Positions 26,545 to 35,098 of a stretch of DNA of 64,000 nucleotides are shown piece after piece. Positions within the stretch are counted from its first letter, which is position 1. Every line of letters begins with the position of its first letter. The position numbers and the translations under genes were made by a program. The stretch spans positions 186,001-250,000 of the forward strand of contig CAWHXW010000002.1 in the NCBI GenBank assembly GCA_963833465.1. Reading direction: 5' to 3'. The notes below the pieces were generated by a model. It made no database searches, had not been told where the DNA came from, and saw nothing but the letters and a program-made list of their open reading frames with translations. This stretch comes from Fen-1298 sp963833465 (GTDB taxonomy: Bacteria > Bacteroidota > Ignavibacteria > UBA10030).

Positions 26545-27594
26545 ATGCATTTATCAGCTTCCACATCTAACAAGCCATTTTTAAAAGTTCTCGCTTTTTT
26601 GGCACTAATAATTTTTCTTTTCTGGATAGCGTCATTCTTTCCAGATCTTATTTTAACACTTATCGTATCCACACTCGTAGCATTCATACTCAAACCGCTT
26701 GTCTGGTTCTTAGAATCCAGGTTAAGTCTAAAGCGAGGAGTTGCTATTGGTATTGTCTTTCTTTTAGTAGGAGGAATTGTAGTATTCACATTGGTTGAAA
26801 CGATTCCAATCTTGATCAGCCACCTCCAATTGATGTATGAACAATTGCGGCAATTTCCAATTGAAGCGAAGTTAACATTAGCATCAAAAGAAATGACAGC
26901 GCACATTCCGTTTATTGATTCCTCAAATATAGGAACAAAGGTTCACGAATTTATTCAAGGGCTCATTCAATCTGCCGGTGAAATAGCCGGTACCGCAGTT
27001 TCTTATTTAGCGAATCTTATCATCGTCCCGTTCATCACTTATTTCATTTTGGCAGAAGGCGATCTTGGAATAAAAGCATTGGTCGAAAGAATTCCGAATA
27101 AGTATTTTGAGATGTCACTGAATATTATGGACAAGGTAGGCAGAGAGCTTGTTTCATACTTGCGAGGATTGATTCTTGAATGCAGTATTGTGGGCGGGAT
27201 ATCTTTAATTGGATATATAATCATCGGAGTTCCTTACGCTCTTTTACTCGGTGTTCTTACTGGAATAGCAAATATAGTTCCATATCTTGGATTCATTACA
27301 GGCGCAAGTATTGCTCTCATTGCATCGCTGACAGCTACTGGTGATTTTCGAATGTTTGTCCCTATTGCTATTCTTGCAGGCGTTACACGCCTAATAGATG
27401 ATTTTGTTCTTCAGCCAATTTGTTTCGGTAAATCGCTGGACATGCACCCGGTCGCGGTCGTAATCACACTCATTATCGGTCATCAATTAATGGGAATTCC
27501 AGGAATGGTAATTTCCATTCCTATTGCAACAATTCTCCGTGTTTCCGCGAAAGAAACATATTGGGGACTGAAACATTACACTATCACAGCATAA
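26545..27594 (+). CDS. AI-2E family transporter (PerM-like)
   Basis: A 349-aa polytopic membrane protein. Paired N-terminal helices (about residues 13-60), a helix near 65-90, a soluble stretch, and a C-terminal bundle with YALLLGVLTGIANIVPYLGFITG and the PICFGKSLDMHPVAVVITLIIGHQLMGIPGMVISIPIA signature are typical of the AI-2E/UPF0118 family. Some members export autoinducer-2 and others act in Na+/H+ antiport, so the substrate is unknown. It follows recX by 3 bases and is probably the last gene of the recA string. Confidence 0.9.
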   Translation: MHLSASTSNKPFLKVLAFLALIIFLFWIASFFPDLILTLIVSTLVAFILKPLVWFLESRLSLKRGVAIGIVFLLVGGIVVFTLVETIPILISHLQLMYEQLRQFPIEAKLTLASKEMTAHIPFIDSSNIGTKVHEFIQGLIQSAGEIAGTAVSYLANLIIVPFITYFILAEGDLGIKALVERIPNKYFEMSLNIMDKVGRELVSYLRGLILECSIVGGISLIGYIIIGVPYALLLGVLTGIANIVPYLGFITGASIALIASLTATGDFRMFVPIAILAGVTRLIDDFVLQPICFGKSLDMHPVAVVITLIIGHQLMGIPGMVISIPIATILRVSAKETYWGLKHYTITA

Positions 27595-27829
27595 TATTTT
27601 ATATAATCTGAATACGCAAGATTACTTGTAATAATATCCGATAAGACCAATTGTAATCGTGTTTTCCATTCGCAGTATTTTTTTTAGAATAATTAGAAAT
27701 TCTTTGAAGAAAATTGTCGATATGCTGCTTACAATTTCTATTGCGACAATTCTTAAATATTCTGCCGTCATAAATAATTGAATTTAAAAAATAACTATCG
27801 CATCATTGCTTTAAGAGGAGGTAGCTGCT

Positions 27830-28498
27830 ATGTCACATGTCGTACTTGATATTGAAACCCTTGGATTTCCTGTCGAATCATTTGATGAAGCCCGGCAAAA
27901 ATATTTATTGAAATTTGCCGAGACAGATTCAGACCGTACAGAAGCAATTCAAAAACTTAATCTTTATCCAACTACAGCGCAAATTATAGCTATTGGTATG
28001 CTCAATCCTGAAACTAATCACGGCAAAATTCTTTTTCAATCGGATGAAAAATTAGATTATTACTCGGAAGATGAATTAGTGCACTTCAAATCGGGCAATG
28101 AGAAAGAAATTCTTGAACAGTTCTGGTTAGACATCGAACACTATGACCAATTTGTTACATTCAACGGGCGCACATTTGATTGCCCTTTTCTTATGTTGCG
28201 CTCTGCAATTCTCCAAATCCAGCCGACACGCAATCTTATGCCGTATCGGTATGATACATCTATTCATTGTGATTTATTGGAACAGTTTTCTTTCTACGGC
28301 GCTTTGCGAAAATTCAATTTAGATTTTTATTGTAAATCATTCGGTATAGAAAGTCCGAAAGCTTACGGTGTAACGGGATTGGAAATGAAAAAGTTGACAG
28401 AGGAAAAACGATTTCGTGAGATTGCAGAATATAATCTTCGGGATTTGCATGCTACCGCAGAGTTATTTAAAAGATGGGAAAAGTTTTTGAGTGTGTGA
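27830..28498 (+). CDS. DnaQ-like 3'-5' exonuclease (PolB exonuclease-domain family)
   Basis: A predicted DEDD exonuclease of 222 aa related to the proofreading domain of family-B polymerases. ExoI is VLDIETLG (D7, E9), ExoII is TFNGRTFDCPFL, and ExoIII is YNLRDLHAT, giving all four metal-binding acids and the Tyr of the DEDDy subgroup. No polymerase domain follows. A strong AGAGGAGG ribosome-binding site precedes the ATG, unusual for this genome. A 235-base AT-rich gap before it may hold its own promoter. Confidence 0.85.
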   Translation: MSHVVLDIETLGFPVESFDEARQKYLLKFAETDSDRTEAIQKLNLYPTTAQIIAIGMLNPETNHGKILFQSDEKLDYYSEDELVHFKSGNEKEILEQFWLDIEHYDQFVTFNGRTFDCPFLMLRSAILQIQPTRNLMPYRYDTSIHCDLLEQFSFYGALRKFNLDFYCKSFGIESPKAYGVTGLEMKKLTEEKRFREIAEYNLRDLHATAELFKRWEKFLSV

Positions 28499-28529
28499 GT
28501 CTTTTCTGTCGCCAAGGTTATTTATTCTC

Positions 28530-28632
28530 GATTCCAAGCACTGCTTGGGATCGCAACTGCCAGAAGCTCCGCTTCCATTCTTGCTCCAAAATCTATCTTC
28601 AATGCCATCTATTCCCAAACGGAGTTTGGGAA
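28530..28632. repeat. Tandem short hairpins, REP-like element
   Basis: Three short palindromes stand in a row in a non-coding gap: GATTCCAAGC-ACT-GCTTGGGATC (28530-28552, one G-T pair), GAAGC-TCC-GCTTC (28563-28575) and TTCCCAAAC-GGA-GTTTGGGAA (28612-28632, perfect 9-bp stem). All have a 3-base loop and related CCAAGC/CCCAAAC arms. This is the look of REP-type repeats mobilised by RAYT transposases. No transposase is nearby. Confidence 0.65.
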
Positions 28633-28686
28633 CGATGTTATAGTATCTACTGTATTACAATCGGAATGTTTACATCCTGCAGGTTC

Positions 28687-29630
28687 TCATTTACTGAGTG
28701 TACTATAAAATCTTCTCAAGGCAATCTGTAATTTACTTCCCACAAACATATCCTTTAATAGCTGGGAATTCTCTTCGACAGTTCGTTCCCCTGCAAGAAT
28801 ACATTGATCGATGCGGTGAAATTCATTCCAATCGATATTCTTTATATCTGGTTTGAGAACAATCGCAGCGTGGTGTAGATTTATGTCGTCAAGCTTGTTG
28901 TTTGTAACTTCAACCGCACGGATAACGATCTCATACCCATGCCGATGGTTCTCATACTTGCCAAGGGATTGGCGGACATCAACAGCAACGATAGGATGCT
29001 TCGACAACGAACGAGCAGCCGGCACAGGAATCGGTACCTAGTAACTTTTCCATCAACAAAGTGATAACGGTCCATTTCAATAGGAGCAACAACACCCGGA
29101 ATTGCGGAACTTGCTGCAACAGCAGTGATAATGGACCCGGAGGTAAACACATATTCTTCACCAGAGGCTATATCGCTTGCTACAGCAGCAAAACGAAGAG
29201 ATAAATCGCTTATATCTCCTTCTTCTAGGAGTAAAGCCATCGATTGGATCAATGTTGTTTGTGCAAACTTTCCGTTTCCAAGTGCAGACTTTGACATGAA
29301 ATATCTTTGTCGTAAGTGCGTGGCAAATCTATCCCACACAAAGCGAGAACTTTTAGTATCAGTGGCTGAAAATTGTTCCAATCCGATCTGTTTGTAAAAA
29401 GGTCCATTCAGAAATTCTCTGAATTTCTTTTCTACAGCATCCGCATTTTTAAGTTGAGAGTACATGCCGCCCACAACAGCTCCCATACTAGTACCAACAA
29501 TCAGTGATGGTATTAGCCCAATCCTCTCAAGAGCTTTGAGAATTCCAATATGTGCCAACCCGCGCGCTCCGCCTCCACCCAGAACTAGCGTGAAAGGACG
29601 AACCTTATTATGTGGTGGATTTCGCTGCAT
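28687..29630 (-). CDS. Patatin-like phospholipase, frameshifted at a GTAC site
   Basis: Serine acyl hydrolase of the patatin/RssA type. The oxyanion loop GGGGARGLAHIGIL, the nucleophile motif GTSMG and the DG of the Ser-Asp dyad (FVDGKVT) are in the first frame; the other frame resumes with VPIPVPAARSLSKHPIVAVDV, as homologues do. Dropping two bases (29038-29039), or adding one, next to the GTAC at 29034-29037 restores a 313-aa protein. The start at 29630 overlaps the preceding stop by one base (TAATG), so it is coupled to the secreted-protein gene upstream. As written, the product would lose its C-terminal third. Confidence 0.8.
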
Positions 29631-30262
29631 TATTTTTCTTTCCGTTCTTCTAAGGTGACTTCTATTTCATCATCCGGAAGATAGATTGACACTTTCCGAT
29701 AGTGAAGAGCGCCAACGTTGTCTATCACTACTCGTCCTCTGATATCGGGAGTTCCAGTCGTGTCAAATGTGAGAACATTGAACGCTCGTGCATGTCCGAA
29801 CTTCAGTTCTTCATCTTGCGAAAGCTTGAATTCCGCCGCTTCTGCAGCCAGCTTTCGTTTACTGAAAATAAACATTCCTCGCATAGCATGACGTGAAGAG
29901 TCTTTGAACATATTTCGGAGTGTTCTCACAAATCGGATTGCATCATTGTTTAAGATCTCCGCAGGTTTTCTGGGAAGCCATACTGCGGATTCTTTAGTAG
30001 TGTCGGAGTGAACGCGAGCCCATGCTTTTCCTTCTTTATCATCCAGGGCTATAAAGAATTCTTCTCGTCCTTTACTATTCTTCCATGTTGATTCACTGAA
30101 AAAGAATTGATCGGGGAGGTATCCTCCTATTTTCCCAAGTAAGGTGGCAAAGAACGGGCCATCCCACACTGCATCGAAAACCACAGTAACTTCCGCTGAA
30201 TTCAGGATGCCTGCTAAAAAAATAAACATAAGAATGCCGAAAACCACTATTTGCTTTATCAT
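29630..30262 (-). CDS. Secreted protein of unknown function, coupled to a patatin gene
   Basis: A 210-aa protein with a signal peptide (about residues 1-22, IFLAGILNSAEV). The mature part has a mixed alpha/beta look, with WKNSKGREEFFIALDDKEGKAW and a final IYLPDDEIEVTLEERKEK. It resembles DUF3108- or lipid-binding-type envelope proteins only vaguely, and I do not recognise it. One-base coupling to the patatin-type phospholipase suggests the two act together, perhaps in envelope lipid handling. Confidence 0.6.
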   Translation of the reverse strand: MIKQIVVFGILMFIFLAGILNSAEVTVVFDAVWDGPFFATLLGKIGGYLPDQFFFSESTWKNSKGREEFFIALDDKEGKAWARVHSDTTKESAVWLPRKPAEILNNDAIRFVRTLRNMFKDSSRHAMRGMFIFSKRKLAAEAAEFKLSQDEELKFGHARAFNVLTFDTTGTPDIRGRVVIDNVGALHYRKVSIYLPDDEIEVTLEERKEK

Positions 30263-30386
30263 AGGATTGCAGATTCCTATTTTTTTAAGATCTTCCCTAC
30301 CTTCACACTGATGGTAGTATAGGAAATTTTAAAAGAAATTGCACCGTGAAATAATGATTAAAATTTATCTCAAAATGTCCTTTGCT

Positions 30387-30440
30387 GTCAGACTGAGCTT
30401 GCCTGCCCGCCGAAGACACGCAGGCGGGCCGAAGTCTGAC
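30387..30440. repeat. Nested inverted repeat in intergenic DNA
   Basis: Outer arms GTCAGACT (30387-30394) and AGTCTGAC (30433-30440) enclose inner arms GCCCGCC (30405-30411) and GGCGGGC (30423-30429). GC content is far above the surroundings. A related GAACGTTC/GAACGCTC-containing stretch continues to about 30515. This type of GTCAGACTGAGCTT repeat is a common dispersed element in Bacteroidota and Ignavibacteria genomes, as far as I recall. It fills most of the 324-base gap between 30263 and 30586, in which I see no gene. Confidence 0.65.
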
Positions 30441-30586
30441 CTATTGCATATTCCGTCACTTATCGACAGGCATTCGGCGTGAGCTCGGTCGAACGTTCAG
30501 GCGAACGCTCAGGGCAACTCAAAATCATTTTTAAGATAGCTTATGCTCTTTTTTTCATTTCCCTCCTTTTTTGTTTATCTTTTGTT

Positions 30587-31132
30587 ATGAGAAAACTTAC
30601 ACATGCCGAAATATCTTCCAGACGTTTACCGGAAGAACAAATAATAAATGCCTTGCGTGTTCCGCTGGTTGTTTTAGTAGATAATGTTCGTAGTTTATAT
30701 AATGTTGGTTCTATATTCCGAACGTCGGACGGAGTAATGATTGAGAAACTCATACTTGCCGGTTTTACTCCTCATCCACCTCGCAAGGAAATCGAAAAAA
30801 CAGCACTGGGCTCCACGAAGAGTATTCCGTGGGAATATATCAAGCATCCAATTGAATCTATCCATACTTTAAAAAATCGTGGTTACAAAATTTGCTGTTT
30901 AGAATTGACCGATAGGAGCATCAATTATAACGATATCAATACAACCGATTTTCCGCTTTGTCTTGTTATTGGAAACGAGATTACCGGCGTATCAAAAGAA
31001 GTTATTGAGCTTTGCGATTTGGCAATAGAAATTCCGATGTACGGCATAAAGCAATCGCTAAATGTAGCAGTTGCATATGGAATCGCTGCATTTGAGCTGG
31101 CGAAAAAATGGCGAAAAGGAGAAACTGCATGA
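30587..31132 (+). CDS. TrmH/SpoU family RNA 2'-O-methyltransferase
   Basis: SPOUT-class methyltransferase using S-adenosylmethionine. Motif 1 is NVRSLYNVGSIFRTSDG, motif 2 is LVIGNEITGVS, and motif 3 is PMYGIKQSLNVAVAYGIAAFE, which forms the knotted cofactor site. From the ATG at 30587 it has 181 aa, a minimal catalytic domain. A longer frame from GTG at 30479 would begin inside the intergenic repeat and is unlikely. The tRNA or rRNA target cannot be told. The next gene overlaps by ATGA. Confidence 0.88.
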   Translation: MRKLTHAEISSRRLPEEQIINALRVPLVVLVDNVRSLYNVGSIFRTSDGVMIEKLILAGFTPHPPRKEIEKTALGSTKSIPWEYIKHPIESIHTLKNRGYKICCLELTDRSINYNDINTTDFPLCLVIGNEITGVSKEVIELCDLAIEIPMYGIKQSLNVAVAYGIAAFELAKKWRKGETA

Positions 31133-31851
31133 TAATCATTGGCATTGGAGCAGCGGCATTCACCGCGACATTACTTGGCGGACTCTTTGCACTTAGATTC
31201 AAAGACAAGCTTCATCTCATAACTGGTTTCAGTGCCGGAGCGATAATTGGGGTCGCATTTTTCGACCTCCTTCCTGAAGCTGTAGAAATGCGGAATAGCT
31301 ATCAGGATATATCATTTATTTCGCTGATGATCGGCGTGGGATTTTTAGCTTACATGATTTTAGATAGAATGATTATTTTACATTCGCATCATGAAAGTGA
31401 TTGTGAAAATATTCGCCACCGTGGAATTCTCGGTGCCGGAAGTCTCTCGTTGCATAGTTTTTTAGACGGCGTCCTCATCGGAGCTTCGTTTCAAGTGTCT
31501 ATGTCTCTCGGAATAATTGTTACTACTGCCGTCCTTACACACGATTTTTCCGATGGCATCAATACGGTTATGATGATTATGAGAGGCGGCGGAGAAAAGC
31601 GCAAGGCTCGCTTATGGCTTTTTATCGATGCGATTGCTCCGGTTATCGGCATCTTTACTACATTTTTCTACTCAATTCATAAAAACACGCTGGGTGCAAT
31701 TTTAGGAATCTTTTGTGGATGTTTTCTCTATATTGGCGCCAGCGATTTACTGCCGGAAAGCCATCATGCTCACCCAAAAAAATTAACGACCATTGCTACA
31801 ATCATAGGAATTGCATTACTCTATGTTTTGATTCAATTGGCTAAATCATAA
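31129..31851 (+). CDS. ZIP family divalent metal transporter
   Basis: A membrane protein of 240 aa with about seven to eight helices. The ZIP metal-site helices are recognisable as LSLHSFLDGVLIGASF (HSxxDG) and LTHDFSDGINTV (HDxxDG), and a histidine-rich loop HSHHESDCENIRH lies between helices 3 and 4. The chosen ATG at 31129 overlaps the methyltransferase stop (ATGA). Zinc or iron uptake is the family role; the metal is not determined. Confidence 0.85.
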   Translation: MIIIGIGAAAFTATLLGGLFALRFKDKLHLITGFSAGAIIGVAFFDLLPEAVEMRNSYQDISFISLMIGVGFLAYMILDRMIILHSHHESDCENIRHRGILGAGSLSLHSFLDGVLIGASFQVSMSLGIIVTTAVLTHDFSDGINTVMMIMRGGGEKRKARLWLFIDAIAPVIGIFTTFFYSIHKNTLGAILGIFCGCFLYIGASDLLPESHHAHPKKLTTIATIIGIALLYVLIQLAKS

Positions 31852-32118
31852 ATAAAGTTCTTTATTTCACATGAAATGTTATTTTGTAAAATATTAGGTT
31901 CTTAATCAAATGTATCCAAAATTTTAAGGAACGCGAATGCAAAATATTCTGTTTAAATTTTACAAATAAAAGAAACAATTGAAATAATATAAAAACTAAA
32001 ATATTTTCTTGTCCAATTTAACGAATCTGCTTTAACAGTTATTGGTTAAAATGAAAATAGATTTTCAAATAAATTATTCTGAATTTATAATACTTTGAAA
32101 TTAATTAAGAAATAAATT

Positions 32119-33250
32119 ATGAATATAATAATCCCAAAAGAATCTCCTTCAGAATTGCGTATCGCAATGCTGCCGCAAAACGTTGATAAACTTGTTAAGA
32201 AAGGTGCCAAAATTATTATCGAATCTGGACTTGGCACTTCGCTTGGCATTTCGGACGAAGTCTATAAAAAAGCCGGCGCTTCCATCGAGAAAAACCGGAA
32301 AAAACTCCTGTCCTCGGGAGATATTATTTTACGTTTGCACAAACCTGATATAAAAGAAGTTGCCTCACTGAAAAAAGGATCAATTCAGATTAGTTATCTC
32401 GATCCATTTAATGAGCCAAAACTTCTTTCAGCTCTTGCCAAACGAAATATTTCTGCAATATCAATTGAGATGATTCCACGTTCAACACGCGCTCAGAAAA
32501 TGGATGCGCTGAGCTCGCAGGCAAGTCTTGCAGGATATACAGCTGTGATTCTCGCCGCCGATAATCTAAATAAAATATTTCCCATGATGATGACACCTGC
32601 CGGCACTTTACAGCCCTCGAAGGTATTTATTATCGGTGCAGGTGTCGCAGGATTGCAGGCAATTGCGACTGCACGACGTCTCGGTGCAAAAGTAGATGCA
32701 TTCGACACCAGACCCGTCGCAAAAAACGATGTCCTTTCTCTCGGTGCAAAATTTGTTGAAGTTGAACTCGGTGAAACCGGACAAACCACTCAGGGATATG
32801 CGAAAACGTTAACGGAGGAACAATTAAAAAAGCAAAGAGAAGTTATGAAGCAATATTGTACTACTGGCAGATGTAGTCATTTCAACTGCGCAAGTTTTCG
32901 GACGTAAAGCACCGGTTATTGTAACGAAAGATATGATTGAGGCAATGAAGCCGGGATCCGTTGTTGTTGATCTTGCTATTGAAACCGGCGGAAATGTCGA
33001 AGGTGCAGTTCTTGGCAAGATCATAGAAAAGAACGGCGTAAAAATTATCGGCCTGTCAAATATGCCTGCTCGTGTGGCAATGAATGCCAGTCAAATGTAT
33101 GCTAACAATTTGTCAAATCTAATTGATGAATTTTGGAATAAAGAAAAAAAAGAATTTGAACTGAAACTTGACGACGATATCATCAAAGGATGTTTGATTA
33201 CTCACGGCGGTGTCATAGTTCATCCTAATTTTATTATGCAACCTAAATAA
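32119..33250 (+). CDS. pntA: NAD(P) transhydrogenase subunit alpha part 1, frameshifted at a GTAC site
   Basis: NAD(H)-binding domain I of proton-translocating transhydrogenase. The alanine-dehydrogenase-like N-terminal part, the Rossmann loop VIGAGVAGLQAIATARRLGA and RPVAKNDVLSLGA are in the first frame, which ends at 32907. The other frame resumes with VLLADVVISTAQVFGRKAP and runs to 33250. Dropping one T at 32857, immediately before the GTAC at 32858-32861, gives KQYVLLADVV and an intact 376-aa protein of normal length. Start ATG 32119. The pntA2 and pntB genes downstream are intact, so the break is probably a sequence error. Confidence 0.87.
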
Positions 33251-33277
33251 AAGAAATCTCACAAAGGATAATAAGTT

Positions 33278-33568
33278 ATGTTCCCACTATTTGAATCATT
33301 TTATATACTAATTCTTGCCGGGTTCGTTGGATTTGAAGTTATCAAACGTGTAACACCAACGCTTCATACGCCGTTAATGTCTGCAACCAACGCTATCTCT
33401 GGAATTTCATTAGTCGGTTCACTCGTCGCTGCTGGAAGCGATCAATTTGTTAGTCAAATGCTTGGACTCGTAGCAGTGACAGCTGCAACCATCAATGTCG
33501 TTGGCGGGTTTATGATTACTGAGCGAATGTTGAAAATGTTTAAACGGAAGGAGCGGAAACAGCAATGA
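33278..33568 (+). CDS. pntA2: NAD(P) transhydrogenase subunit alpha part 2 (membrane)
   Basis: A 96-aa membrane protein with three helices (FYILILAGFVGFEVIKRV, then TNAISGISLVGSLVAAG and LGLVAVTAATINVVGGFMIT), followed by a basic tail. It corresponds to the first half of transhydrogenase domain II, encoded separately as in Rhodospirillum-type three-gene systems. Its stop overlaps the pntB start by 4 bases (ATGA). Confidence 0.92.
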   Translation: MFPLFESFYILILAGFVGFEVIKRVTPTLHTPLMSATNAISGISLVGSLVAAGSDQFVSQMLGLVAVTAATINVVGGFMITERMLKMFKRKERKQQ

Positions 33569-34941
33569 CAAACTATCCGCTCGAAATTACTTACATCATC
33601 GCGTCCGTCCTTTTTATTATGGGATTGAAAGGACTCGGTCATCCCGAATCCGCGCGCCGTGGAATGCATTATGCAGAAATTGGGATGCTGATGGCAGTTG
33701 TCGGAACATTGCTTGGTCAAAATATTGTTACGTGGCAATGGATTCTAATTGGGCTTGTGATTGGATCTGCTATTGGCACTATGATGGCAATTTTCATGCC
33801 GATGACGGCGATGCCCCAACGAATTGCAATTTCGCATGCATTTGGTGCACTTGCCGCAGTACTTGTCGGTATTAATGAATTTATCGTAAAGTGTTCTGAA
33901 ATTTCCAGCGGACTTATGGGAGCGCTTGGATTTGAAGTACTCTTCGGTTCGCTTACTGTTACCGGAAGCTTAATGGCATTCAGCAAATTACAAGGTTTGC
34001 TGAGAAGCGAACCGATAACATTCAAAGGACAAAATTTTATCAACATCTCTCTATTTTTTATTACAGTTGGAATGTTTGTTTATCTCGTTTTCTTTCCGCA
34101 AAACACTCTCATCTTTGGCACTATGATTGCACTTTCATTCCTAATCGGCATTTTTATTGTTATGCCGATCGGAGGAGCAGATATGCCGGTTGTTTTATCG
34201 CTGATGAATTCGTACGCGGGACTTGCTGCTGCTGCGACTGGATTTGCCATTAACAATAAAGTGCTCATCATTGCTGGTTCTTTAGACGGTTCATCAGGAT
34301 TTATTCTTTCAATAATTATGAGTAAAGCTATGAACCGATCCTTTGCAAATGTACTGTTTGGCGCCGTCGGTTCTCCGCAAATTGATACATCAAAACTTCA
34401 CGAAGATCGGCCTATCACAAAAATTAACGTTGAAGATGCAAAATTTATTCTTGAACAAGCCGATCGTGTTGTTGTTGTTCCCGGATACGGAATGGCAGTT
34501 GCACAAGCGCAGCATGCAGTTCGTGAACTCAGTGATGAATTAGAGAAACGTGGAACGAAAGTTGAATTCGCTATTCATCCGGTTGCGGGACGCATGCCCG
34601 GACACATGAACGTACTTCTTGCCGAAGCAAATGTATCTTATGATCAATTACAGGAAATGGAAACAATCAACCCAACAATGGATACGGTAGATGTTGCAAT
34701 TGTGATCGGTGCAAACGATGTAGTGAATCCTGCGGCTCGCACAGATAAAGGCAGCCCGATCTACGGCATGCCGATTATTGATGTGGATAAAGCGCGAACA
34801 GTTATTGTGATGAAACGTTCGATGGCAACCGGATTTGCCGGTATCGAAAATCCGCTCTTCTATCAAGAGAATACTAAAATGTTATTCGGTGACGCGAAGA
34901 ATGTCCTACAGCAATTAATTGCGGAGTTTAAGAAGAATTAA
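33565..34941 (+). CDS. pntB: NAD(P) transhydrogenase subunit beta
   Basis: Carries the remaining membrane helices (domain II) and the NADP(H)-binding domain III. About eight hydrophobic helices fill residues 1-265. The NADP site has VVVPGYGMAVAQAQHAVREL, the HPVAGRMPGHMNVLLAEA segment and VIGANDVVNPAA, with the C-terminal GFAGIENPLFY. The complex couples hydride transfer from NADH to NADP+ to proton entry, supplying NADPH. Length 458 aa is normal. Confidence 0.96.
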   Translation: MTNYPLEITYIIASVLFIMGLKGLGHPESARRGMHYAEIGMLMAVVGTLLGQNIVTWQWILIGLVIGSAIGTMMAIFMPMTAMPQRIAISHAFGALAAVLVGINEFIVKCSEISSGLMGALGFEVLFGSLTVTGSLMAFSKLQGLLRSEPITFKGQNFINISLFFITVGMFVYLVFFPQNTLIFGTMIALSFLIGIFIVMPIGGADMPVVLSLMNSYAGLAAAATGFAINNKVLIIAGSLDGSSGFILSIIMSKAMNRSFANVLFGAVGSPQIDTSKLHEDRPITKINVEDAKFILEQADRVVVVPGYGMAVAQAQHAVRELSDELEKRGTKVEFAIHPVAGRMPGHMNVLLAEANVSYDQLQEMETINPTMDTVDVAIVIGANDVVNPAARTDKGSPIYGMPIIDVDKARTVIVMKRSMATGFAGIENPLFYQENTKMLFGDAKNVLQQLIAEFKKN

Positions 34942-35098
34942 ATAAATTTATTATCAAATGTGAAGGAATAATTATACCAAAAAGTATTTTTAATCAATTT
35001 ATTCAATTATTGCCTATTCACCAAAATATTTCACAAGCTTTCCCATTCCAAATTTTATTGTATATTGTTTAAAACATTTCAACAAGGAAAGTCCATTT

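Noticed and set aside
28474..28731. 85-codon plus-strand open frame overlapping the exonuclease end
   Set aside because: It runs through the REP-like hairpins and is a by-product of their sequence. Composition is not protein-like.
30479..30586. Longer TrmH-family protein starting at GTG 30479
   Set aside because: The extra 36 residues start inside a dispersed repeat and form a hydrophobic stretch not expected in a cytosolic SPOUT methyltransferase. The ATG at 30587 gives the family-typical start.
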